A stretch of 60,000 nt of DNA, from contig NC_064042.1 in assembly GCF_932526225.1 (NCBI RefSeq), positions 7,311,540-7,371,539 of the forward strand, read 5' to 3'. Positions within the stretch are counted from its first letter, which is position 1, and each line of letters begins with the position of its first letter. The DNA is from Nematostella vectensis. Taxonomy: Eukaryota; Cnidaria; Anthozoa; Actiniaria; Edwardsiidae. This document shows positions 32,131-43,400 of the stretch, one piece after another. A program made the position numbers and the translations under genes. Below the pieces are notes generated by a model. That model was not told where the DNA came from and did no database searches. It worked only from the letters and a program-made list of their open reading frames with translations.

Positions 32131-34372
32131 ACAGAAACGGATTATTCCTGAAGAAGAAGTGTATTAAAATATGTGATATTATTTGTTTCCGTGGGCAGCC
32201 TTCAAACAAAATAAACTAAATTGTATTTATTTTTTTTTCCAGTAATAGTTAGTGAACTTTGAGAAACTCAAAATGATGCATCTTGTCTTGACCAACTTAA
32301 ATCATATACATATATATATGGTCTCCTCCTTTCAGATAAAACTAGTTTCCAATGGTTTTATTTTAGAAATTACGATCTGAAATAAAACAAGAGTGCTGAT
32401 GCTGCAGATTTTTCAATGATGATTGCTATAATGCCCTTTGCAATCATTTTAGAAAAAATTACCAAAAAGTTTACTTGTACAACAGAAGTCACAAACTTGA
32501 AATACCTTTTATTTATTTGTTGTTTTATTAAGACTTAATAAAACAACAAATAAATAAATAAAAAGGTTTAATAGATCAATATATAAACTGTAACATCATA
32601 TTGTATATAAATAGATAAAATAGATAAATCTTTCATAATTAATTTGATGGACTTCTCCAAAATAAGATATAATGTGAATGAGGAAACAACTAAAATGGTT
32701 GTTTCCTATTTGTGTTCACATATAGGCAGAGATACCAACCATCGATTAAAATTCAGGAGATGGGATCTATATAAATGCTCACCCCCTAAAGATGTCCTTG
32801 TTTTGTGAAATATTTCAACAGAACCTTAAAAAAAATTCTAACAAATGTGAGAGATTTCAAAGAAGCTTTTTTTTGCTATTTTATCTTACTCAATATTCAA
32901 GGTAAGAGCTTAATAGCGAAGACTTGTTTGGCTAAGACACGAAGGTATTACCATGTATAATCCCTATACCTAGTGAGTTTATTGAATTATAATTTTAATC
33001 TATTCGAAGGTAAAAAAATGAAACACAACGTATGGAGTTCTATATTAGAGATATAGGACGAGAAAAGAAAATAAAACAGTAGGTAAAGGCAATAATAGCG
33101 GCGATTGATAATTCAATTGGCTTAATAGCTTTAGGTTCACTCGGCGTACTGTAACGTACCATGCACTTAAACATTCCGTTGTGTGCGCTAAATTATTTCA
33201 CGCATATTTGACATTCATTCATATGCAATTTGTATCCCATTTCCATTGAATGTTTAATCGCCTTGCAGATTAGAAAGGAAATAAATGGTGATCCTAGTAT
33301 GACATCCCTACCCCTATAACTAAGCAAAATATATAGGTCCCGCCGGTTCCTCTTTTTAGTAATGCCGCAAAAATACCTAAGATGAAAATTTTCAGCCATT
33401 TTTAAAACACAGTACAAGGTACCAAATTGCTGGAAGATGCAACTACAAATCTTTGTGAATACAAATATTTCAATTCACTAAAAAGGGAAAGAGTGAGTTA
33501 AATGGCCCCATTACCCCAAGAGACAAGAATAAAGTGAGTCCACCATGTTTTCTTTAATTTCCTTTTTTTCATACAAATTCTCTTGCGTACTAGAATGTAG
33601 AATACAAACCGAGTGCTTGGGTTACCTGTGCTCGCCCTGCACCCGAGAATGCCCCAGGATGGGTTGTTCAGGCCTAGGGCAGAGTCTTCTGCTACAGCTC
33701 AGCGAACACTTGCAGAGATATCTCGATAGCTATACGCAGATAGTAGAGCCTTCCACGGCTTCCTGATTTTTAAAAATGGTTGATTATATGAAAATCCATT
33801 CTCATTACTGATAAAACCAAATCCATATATTTTTATTAAAACATACCGACCATTGTATTTTTTAAATAAACTTCTTGAGTCTTGAGAACTTTGTCTATTT
33901 TGATTATGTTCGCTCAACAGTGCTATTGCGGGGTTGGTGTTCAAACGACTGCGCAGGAATGTTATCTGGAAATGCTAAGTAAATGTCACATTTTACAGAA
34001 AAAGTAAATCTCGAGTTAAACCTAGAACTTTGCGTCAGATTTGCAATATTTCAGTAAACCTAAAACTTTGCGTTTGATTTGCCGTATAACATTTGAGACG
34101 TATTTGAAAAGTTCTGCAAATGTAATTGCAATTCTGTAAATTCACATCAAACAAATGAGCATTGACCTCGCATTTAGTTGTAGAGTAAATCTGATCGCAC
34201 ATGATATTTACATCGTATTTGAAAAGGTTGAAAATCTAATAACAAACTTCGGGCTCCGTATTAGATTTGCAGAGTCGGCAAACACGCGTCAAAAGCGGAA
34301 TTTACCGGATTTGTTTGACATCTAAATGATTTTCAATTCTGATGTTTACTTTTTAACAAATACATCATTGGC

Positions 34373-34790
34373 AGTCCGTCGAGGCGACGATGACTGTTCT
34401 ATTGTGTTGGTCCTTTGATCTTAACTCTCCATGCTGGACGATCCCGAGCAGTGGTTTGCCAAGAGTTTGAGCTTATATCCCTCCACTTCAGGTTCCTCTT
34501 TACCACATCTTTGAACCTGAGTCTAGGCCGACCCTGATTCCTGGTCCCTGTCGTGAGCTGAGAGTAGAGCAGCTGCCTAGGCAATCTGTCAGTGTCCATG
34601 CGGTGAACATGCCCAGTCCATCTGAGATTTTTCTCAATGAGTGTGTCAGCCATTGACCGTAATCCGGTCCTCTTGTATATCTCTTTGTTTGTGACTTTAT
34701 CCATCCAAGTAATTTTCATTATTTCTCTCAGGTGTCGCATCATATATGCATGTAAATTTTTCACCTGGCTGCGATATACAGTCCATGTAT
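34373..34790 (-). mobile_element. 5'-truncated LINE fragment (C-terminal tail of a reverse-transcriptase ORF)
   Basis: On the minus strand the frame reads LRWTGHVHRMDTDRLPRQLL, GRPRLRFKDVVKRNLK and DRPAWR. This is the conserved tail found after the reverse-transcriptase domain in Jockey/CR1-like non-LTR elements of invertebrates. The catalytic domain is absent. The 3' end lies at 34373, and the 5' truncation joins a piece of the MULE-like element at 34791. Confidence 0.75.
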
Positions 34791-37250
34791 GCAAAGGGTT
34801 GCGCAAGCAAGGAGAAACGGGAGCACAATATCCAAACATGTCTTTGCCCGCTCAGCTCCATTATGAAATAGCAGGGAATATACTTTCTGCGTACATCGGA
34901 GAATGCCCTAACTTCGATAGGATTATCGAAGAGTGGACCACCGACTTCCGAATTATTTTCGGGACCAAGGTTCTTGTTAGAAATGAACGATTTTGTGCAT
35001 CATTGCAATACGAAATATAAATCTTTCATAATTAATTTGATGGACTTCTCCAAAATAAGATTTAATGTGAATGAGGAAACAACTAAAATGGTTGTTTCCT
35101 ATTTGTGTTCACATATAGGCAGAGATACCAACCATCGATTAAAATTCAGGAGATGGGATCTATATAAATGCTCACCCCCTAAAGATGTCCTTGTTTTGTG
35201 GAATATTTCAACAGAACCTTAAGAAACATTCTAACAAATGTGAGGGATTTTAAAGAAGCTTTTTTTTTTTTGCTATTTTATCTGACTCAATATTCAAGGT
35301 AAGAGCTTGATAGCGAAGACTTGTTTGGCTAAGACACGAAGGTATTACCATGTATAATCCCTATACCTAGTGAGTTTATTGAATTATAATTTTAATCTAT
35401 TCGAAGGTAAAAAAAATGAAACACAACGTATGGAGTTCTATATTAGAGATATAGGACGAGAAAAGAAAAAAAAACAGTAAGTAAAGGCAATAATAGCGGC
35501 GATTAATAATTTAATTGGCTTAATAGCTTTAGGTTCACTCGGCGTACTGTAACGTACCATGCACTTAAACATTCCGTTGTGTGCGCTAAATTATTTCACG
35601 CATATTTGACATTCATTCATATGCAATTTGTATCCCATTTCCATTGAATGTTTAATCGCCTTGCAGATTTGAAAGGAAATAAATGGTGATCCTAGTATGA
35701 CATCCCTACCCCTATAACTAACTAAGTTCATAATTGCAAAATCCCATGTGCTATTTGTCATATTTCGAAAGTTTCGTAATGTTTTCTCAATAGGAACTAG
35801 AGAAAATGTTTTTTCCCACGGTCACGTGATTGATGACGTCCCGAGAATAACTAATACGGCGTTGTCTTCGTTATTACATTTGTACACTTAGGTTAAAGTT
35901 TGATGACTATCGGTAAAAAGGGGACGTAGATATTGCGACAATTGTGATGTAACGACTTGCCTGCTGGAACGTTCAACGTCACACAGTCACGTGATTAATA
36001 ATATTTGATATCGTACATGCATGAATATGTTTGTTGTACTTTTTGTACAATCGTGTCAAAATTTCGTGACAATCGGCCATATACCTGCCGAGATATTAAA
36101 CAAATCATCACATTTGAGTTGCCTGCTAACTTCACCGAGTTGCCTGCTGAGTTGCCTGCCAGCTTTACTATGGTAGCGAAATATATTGTTTCCTCCGGTT
36201 CCGCTGGTTCCGCCGGTTCCTCTTTTTAGTAATGGCGCAAAAATACCTAAGATGAAAATTTTCAGCCATTTTTAAAACACAGTACAAGGTTCCAAATTGC
36301 TGGAAGATGCAACTACAAATCTTTGTGAATACAAATATTTCAATTCACTAAAAGGGGAAAGAGTGAGTTAAATGGCCCCATAGCCCCCATGGACCACAAG
36401 AGACAAGAATAAAGTGAGTCCACCATGTTTTCTTTAATTTCCTTTTTTTTCATACAAATTATCTTGCGTACTAGAATGTAGAATACAAACCGAGTGCTTG
36501 GGTTACCTGTGCTCGCCCTGCACCCGAGAATGCCCCAGGATGGGTTGTTCAGGCCTAGGGCAGAGTCTTCTGCTACAGCTCAGCGAACACTTGCAGAGAT
36601 ATCTCGATAGCTATACGCAGATAGTAGAGCCTTCCACGGCTTGCTGATTTTTAAAAATGGTTGATTATATGAAAATCCATTCTCATTACTGATAAAACCA
36701 AATCCATATATTTTTATTAAAACATTTCGACCATTGTATTTTTTAAATAAACTTCTTGAGTCTTGAGAACTTTGTCTATTTTGATTATGTTCGCTCAACA
36801 GTGCTATTGCGGGGTTGGTGTTCAAACGACTGCGCAGAAATGTTATCTGGAAATGCTAAGTAAATGTCACATTTTACAGAAAAAGTAAATCTCGAGTTAA
36901 ACCTAGAACTTTGCGTCAGATTTGCAATATTTCAGTAAACCTAAAACTTTGCGTTTGATTTGCCGTATAACATTTGAGACGTATTTGAAAAGTTCTGCAA
37001 ATGTAATTGCAATTCTGTAAATTCACATCAAACAAATGAGCATTGACCTCGCATTTAGTTGTAGAGTAAATCTGATCGCACATGATATTTACATCGTATT
37101 TGAAAAGGTTGAAAATCTAATAACAAACTTCGGGCTCCGTATTAGATTTGCAGAGTCGGCAAACACGCGTCAAAAGCGGAATTTACCGGATTTGTTTGAC
37201 ATCTAAATGATTTTCAATTCTGATGTTTACTTTTTAACAAATACAATCTA
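34791..37250. repeat. Segmental duplication copy C (partial)
   Basis: It begins inside the MULE-like element (only 34791-35018, with the ORF cut after YEI). It jumps to the sequence equivalent to 32625, then is collinear with copy B to about 37245 and continues into unique sequence before the GPCR. It holds about 0.5 kb (35728-36200) absent from B and more that is absent from A. Confidence 0.85.
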
Positions 37251-37686
37251 TGTAAATTCGGAATTAACTTTAGATTTGAGTTAGCTTTGAGGTTGATGTA
37301 AATCCGTTTTTTTGTCCAGTGTTTGGGGAAAGAACAAAAAGAGTGCAATTTGGTACGAGCAACCAAAGGCGTGCCTGTCCTTAAGTTGACGATTCCAATT
37401 TGACACATTTCTGCTGTGACCAAAATTAAAGAGATTGATCTTAGCACAAAGCATTTTAGGTCCGTCTAAAGCATCAAGTGAGTACATGGTTAGAATATTT
37501 CAGCTGAGCAGTTAACTACTGAGAATCGGCAAGAATTGACACTGATGCTCAGAATCTTGGGATAGCTTCGTCCAAAGGCTTTGCTTTTGCTAGGACAAGT
37601 TCTGTGTGGGGATAACTTTCTGCAAACTGTAAAAAACGCGACGCGAGAGGTGGCAACAGAAGAGTAACTTTGTTCATCCCGTTCTT
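35222..37686. other. Non-coding part of copy C and GPCR 5' flank
   Basis: No supported gene. Short repeats (gagttgcctgct; ggttccgctggttccgccgg) lie at 36110-36225. Unique sequence from about 37250 to 37686 would contain the GPCR promoter and 5' UTR, but I see no clear core promoter motif. Confidence 0.5.
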
Positions 37687-38620
37687 ATGTCAGGAATGGA
37701 AGTTAATAAAACTACTAGCTTCGGCACAGGTCTTGTTTGTTCTGGTTATTTGATAACACCATCAGGGATTATAGTCGAGGATCAATTATATCCGAACATT
37801 TACATCAGCGTTTTACCTTTCGTTTTCATCGCTTTGTCTGCTATTATTCTGAACGGCACGGTTTTGCTGGCCATTGCTAAAACTCCGTCACTCAGAACAC
37901 CTTCAAACTTAGTAATATTAAACCTAGCAACAACTGACTTTGGTTTAGGGATCTCGCTCTTGGTATTTACCTCACCGGCGAAAATAGCTTTCAGATTCTC
38001 CGGTGAGGGTGTATATTGCCCGATACTCGAGATTTCAGAAGCGTCTTTCAACGTTTTGACTTCGGCCTCCTTTTTAACCCTCTGCCTTTCTGCCATAGAA
38101 AGATTCCTATTTGTCAATCTCCATCTTCGTTACGAATCAGTCGTTACCGTCAAACGGGTTGGGATCGCGATAGGCGGGACATGGGCGGTGTCAGTCCTTG
38201 GAAATATTTGTCTTCAGTCCGGTTGGGCCCAGAAGCAGCTATTTCTATTCATATTGATCGTTGTTGCCTTAGGACTTATCTTGTCTGCACTCTGTTATAC
38301 ACAAGTACTTTGTGTTTTACGTCGCCATCAGAGTCAAATTCAAGATCAAGCGACGGAAGAACAGAACAACATTTCCAGGGGAAAAAAAATAAGAAAATCC
38401 GTTCTGACGTTGGTATTTATCTGGCTCATTTATCCGCTTTCTTACACTACACATTTGATTGTGTTTATTGACGTTGTTTTGAACAATCGAACGCAACCGG
38501 AAAACCAAATTCCTTAAAGTCTCAATTGAGCTCTCATCTGCTGGTTTCACCTTTCTGACTCTCACCGCGAGTCTGAATCCTATTCTGTATTTCTGGAGGT
38601 TCACTGAGTTAAGATGTTAA
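37687..38620 (+). pseudogene. Intronless class A (rhodopsin-like) GPCR with a frameshift before TM7
   Basis: The frame at 37687-38517 gives an extracellular N-terminus with an NKT glycosylation site. TM1 has LNGTVLL, TM2 has LATTD, TM3 ends SAIERF in place of DRY, and TM4 (GIAIGGTWAV), TM5 and TM6 follow (LVFIWLIYP, no CWxP). It stops after ENQIP. TM7 with SLNPILYFWRF continues in the +1 frame to a TAA at 38618-38620. A single indel around 38495-38515 separates them. Compared with bases 1-97 the tail lacks 12 residues. Ligand unknown. Lack of introns is common in cnidarian receptor arrays. It could be a sequencing error rather than a true pseudogene. Confidence 0.75.
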
Positions 38621-40405
38621 CAAGATTGACTGTAAAAAGAAATTATGAAGAAGCGGAGAGATGCTTGTATATGAACTTTAATTTCTCCGCACAAACTCCA
38701 TTTCCCTTGACACCTAGTAACAGCAGTTAAGATGACTGTTATTATAACATCTTAAAACACTTATCCGCATTTTCAACAGTTTACTTCTGGTCGATTAGGT
38801 AATAATCTCCGATGATTTTTAACAGAAACGCGAAAAATTTCTTCAAAATATTGAAAGCAGTGTGTCTATTGGAAGTTTCTTTGAGGGTCTGATTGATAAT
38901 TTAGAGCGGATGGCCTGTTAAATATATCGTATTCTAATAGATTCTTTTGTCTTGTTTCCGTCGGACCACCGGAAGTAAAGTGGTGACAATGCGGATTTAG
39001 TCGCTTATCCACAGTCGGAAAGTAATATTTTTTCAGTCCAAAGTTTTTTTTATAGTTAGATCAGATATAAATGTGAATACAGTATCAAATCTAATAAAAC
39101 TAAAAAATAGGCCTTAAATGCGAAAGGATCCTTCCGCCGCAAAACACATACGCGCAGGCAAACAGGAACGATAGCTAAAATATGTAGATCCCGTAAACAA
39201 TCATCTTTACTAGAACCCTTAAACCAACAGGCTGGGTCAAGAAATTTCCGGCATACAGTTTTTCTATGCTAGCCTTTGAAAGGCTATAGAAAATCATTTT
39301 GTTAGTATAAGAACATGTGAAACTATTCTAAAAAAAATTAGTCCGATTGTCAAAACGCCCCAATTTAAACTCAGCCTGATCTTTGAAATTGCACGTTATT
39401 CTTATACACACGTTTCAATGTTGATGACTGATCAAATTTTATTATTTTCAAACCGTTACCAACAAAACCTTTGGACAGTTTAACCACTTGAGTTTTTGTC
39501 TTAGAAAGAAGTCTATGTCGTCAACAGAATTACTATGCATATCCACACCTCCCTCTACTAGTGGGCGTACTTTTGGTCTAGATTGTACGCATGCTTGCAT
39601 AGAAAATCCTCCGGCAATATCTGGAAATATCTTCTTACGTTCAATAGTATGTAAAGCAGAGAAGGGTAAAAAGAGAGGCGTAAAAATAGGGCCGTAGCAA
39701 GGGTTTGGGCACTGGGGCACGTGCCCCAAAATATTTTCAAAAACTATAAGGGAATGACCAGTAGGTGCGTGGTTGTGCCCCCAATATTTTCTTACTGTTT
39801 CTGTATCGTGCCCCCAATAATTTGATAACTTCTACGGCTATAGTAAAATGTTTACCCCTGCGCGTGAAAATCGAAGGAAGCGAAAGCGGGGAAGTGAGAA
39901 AGAAACGAAAATTTATTCCTTTCTTTTCTGTTCCCACTTCACTTTTCTGTCATTGTGATTTTCACATGCGTGCGCATTTAACCGGTTGCTCCCAACGCTG
40001 TAAAGCTGTGAGGGAGTACCATAGGCCACTCAAAGTGGCGTAGTAAGCTTTCTTTGTCACACATATTTCATGAAAAAGTACGCATAAGAAAGAATAATAA
40101 GTCGATGTAACTGATACGCCTTCGTATCTCGTGCAAGCTAACCTGCTTTGAAATTTTGAAGAGTGTTTATTGCGCATGTTGTTAATACCATTGCTGCTGC
40201 CGTCTTTTACGTATCTAGCGGGCATCAAGTAGCGCATAGCGCATGTCTTTAGTTTTGATAACCGCTGTCGTCCCTCGCCCAAACTAACTGCGCCTCAAAC
40301 ATGTTCATGGTTAGGGGCTTGTGTAAGACGAGCTTAACGTCTATTGCGGGAACCCTCGTGCCGCTAGCAAACTGTACGTAGACAAAGATATTGGATTCTC
40401 TGTAC
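38561..40405. repeat. Paralogous flank, copy 2 (partner of 1-1715)
   Basis: Collinear with the window start, from the GPCR TM7 codons through to the TNF-like last exon. No separate gene lies between 38621 and 40165. The transposon-end fragment at 39691-39838 is the counterpart of 1142-1290. Confidence 0.75.
40166..40171 (-). promoter_or_regulatory. Polyadenylation signal of the TNF-like gene
   Basis: TTTATT on the plus strand gives AATAAA about 80 bases after the stop codon on the minus strand. Confidence 0.45.
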
Positions 40406-43400
40406 AAATACGCCAAAGTGTTGATGGAGACCATTACCCGACCACCCCCCACGGGAATCGGGACCTGGGATAGCAGTATGGTTCTATTCCTGGGAGACTT
40501 TTCCATGCATATACCGATTGTGCTGATATTACTAGCGAGGCGTTCTTTCAGTGTGAGCTGCACAGCAAGTCTGTAATCTCCCGCTATCTTAATCTTGATG
40601 TTGCCTTCTTTACCACTTGCGTTAATTTTGCCCTTTTTTCGCAGGGTTCGGAACTTTTGTCGTTGATTTGAGGCAAAGTTTCCCTTTTTACCCACTTTTG
40701 GAGGAAGCGAGTCCCAATTTGTGACTTTATACAGGTCGTTTCCTGAAGAAGAGAAAATTTCAATATCAGTACTCTCTGAACCGAAATTCTAGAGGACTAG
40801 AAAAATGATTTCCATACTACAACCTTCATGTGACTCTTTTTTGTTATTGAATAAACATTCGAAAAAGCAGCGGATTATTTCTAAGGAAACTTACTTTAAA
40901 ATAGCCAACATTATGATGTCAGCTATATATATATATATACTGTACAATACTGTATATACTGTACAATATCAGTATCGGCCAGTACCATGACTCTTGGATT
41001 GTGAAGAGCCTAGTAACGGTTCCAAAATAATAAAAATGTGGTCTATAATGCGGCCAATATGATTGATTACTGTAATTTATTTTCTCGTGACTGCTAAGAA
41101 AGGCTAAATTTTTTTGTAATCTTTTTTTTTTTCTACTAACTTTTGTACAGGCAAAAGTTTAGTATACACATGTCTTTTGTACAGTTCATGTCAGCCTAGT
41201 CCCAGGCCTTCTTTTCGGGTTTCCTGTGGTGGGGTTTTCTGTGGGTGGTATGGGTCGTGACGTCACAGGAAGTGGGTGAGCTCGTCCCAGCCCCATGCTA
41301 CCTCACGGTGAATCTCCGAGCACAGGAAACCCGATAAGAACGCCTGTGACTAGGCTGCAGTTATTGTGACATATCGTTAATTCTCTCAGCACGGGACCCA
41401 TAGTGATCATAACTCCAGCAAATTTCGATCTGACTTAGAGAAAGTACAAGTTATAGAATTCAATTCCACGATAATCTTGGATAATAAGAGACATCTACTT
41501 ATGACCGCTAACCAATACCTACCCATGAGCAGAAGGGGCATTCTCCGCCTTCCAAGCAAATGAACAAACACCGGTTCCATCTCGTCGGCCCGTGTATCTA
41601 CCCTGTAAGGTAAGCCTATAAAAAGATATACAATAAGTCAGAAACGAAAGACATGAAGGAGCAGAAACACACAGAATTGGCATCCCCACCCCTCCTAGTC
41701 ACGTGCCCCCCCCCCCCCCCCTGGGTCCAAACTTACCATTAGCTGTTCTGTTGAGTTTGTTGTTGATTTGCCGCGCGACTAGAGAGACAACCAAAATAAT
41801 TTTAGGAGTTAAAGAATTTCGATCAACCACTCCATTGTTATTGTTTATCGTTGAAAATACAGTGGTTGTTTATGCGTGCGCAAGGAAAGTTAAAAAGGAC
41901 AATCTACGAATGAAGTCTGAAATGCTGTTGACGATATTCGATTGGCGTGACCGGCCTTCTTTAACATATAGTTTGCGCATGTGCATGCGCATGTATACCA
42001 TGTTCACGAGTTTTTTTTAAAAAAAGTGCGAAAGATAGGGTCGCAAAAGCAAGGCGACACGAAATTATGTTTTTGCATAGAAAAGGAAAGAGCAACAGTA
42101 GTGTTGCCTCGAAATAATCGCAAACCGAGGCGTAAAACTGGATTTATAGTAATTATATCCGTTTAGTGTGTTTTGATGCATTGTAAATAAGTAGATATAC
42201 TTTTTAAAATCATGCTAGCTACCCAGGCGAAAAGTAATACTTAATGTCTACATATTTAATACTTAATTTGATTGTTTATCCTCTATCTTCTGATTGTTTG
42301 TTTTCTATTATTCTCCCTCATAATATCAATAATTATAATAGTATTATCATGATAAGACACCTTCGTCGACGATGTATCTACACTTCTCTGGGCGTTTGAA
42401 GGGGCACCCTGTGAAAAAGAGTGATGTAAGCGGTTTTTTTTTTCTCTCATTTTGATTCCCCTCTGAGGAGTGAGACTGAGAATTTACTAAGAGTACGCTT
42501 GGGTTACCTGTGGAGAGGGCATGACCTTGAAAAAGGACTACCGCAACTCTATGGCGTCATATCCCCGCCAAAATTCGATCTTGCGATTTGACCTTCAAAG
42601 GACTTTTCAATGTGCAACTTTTGTCATGCAATATTTGACGGTCACAATTTAACATGCGTGCATCTATAATGCGATTTTCTATGTTCACAATTCAACATGC
42701 GTGCTTACAATTCGACATCCATGTCCATAATGCAATGTGCTTTTTATCGCAGTTCAACTTGCTTCTTAAACCATTTGACACCGCACCTTAAAAATTCAAT
42801 ATTAATTTTGCAATCCAACATTCATTGTCGCAATTCAACATTACTGATGGAATCCAGAATTCGTGTTCGCAATCTAACATTCAAGTTCGCAACATTGAAC
42901 TTCGCGCTTGAGTGATCTGACCTTGACGACCTAAGCCGCTGGTGTAACGCGGGCGCTTCGATAACCCGTCAAACCGGTTTGTTAACTGATACCGACCGGC
43001 GGTTTCCTGCAAGGCGGTGATTGAAGATGTAGATGGTGAAAGGTTGAGATAAGGAGGTGGAGATGTGGTTGTGTAGGGAATGGTGAAACTTAATTTATGT
43101 TTGTGAAGTTGCAGTGTGAAAGAAGAGAAAGGGGTGATGGGGTTATCAGGTTATGTTCGGGTGGTTGAGATTATGGATTATGAGACAACGAGTTAAGGTT
43201 TTTACAAGAGATGGGGTTGATAATAAAACGGCATGAGAGTTATGAATGAAGGGGTTTTTGTGTTGAGTGGAGAAGGTGGTTAGTAAATATGTTATTATGT
43301 GGGGATTGAAACAGTTCTTATCGGTAACTGGTGGCGAGTGTTGATGTGAAGAGGTGATGGCGGCATTAGTGAAATCTGATGAGGGGAGATAATGCGAGTG

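Larger units (their letters stand above)
18849..34372. repeat. Segmental duplication copy B
   Basis: Copy B is collinear with 2366-15155. Its first 25 bases (cgtatgatttttgcgggtgt onward) match copy A, then a 3.04-kb element intervenes before homology resumes at 21914. It has the complete MULE-like element and a GPCR pseudogene deleted from A, and ends where a LINE fragment begins (34373). Confidence 0.9.
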
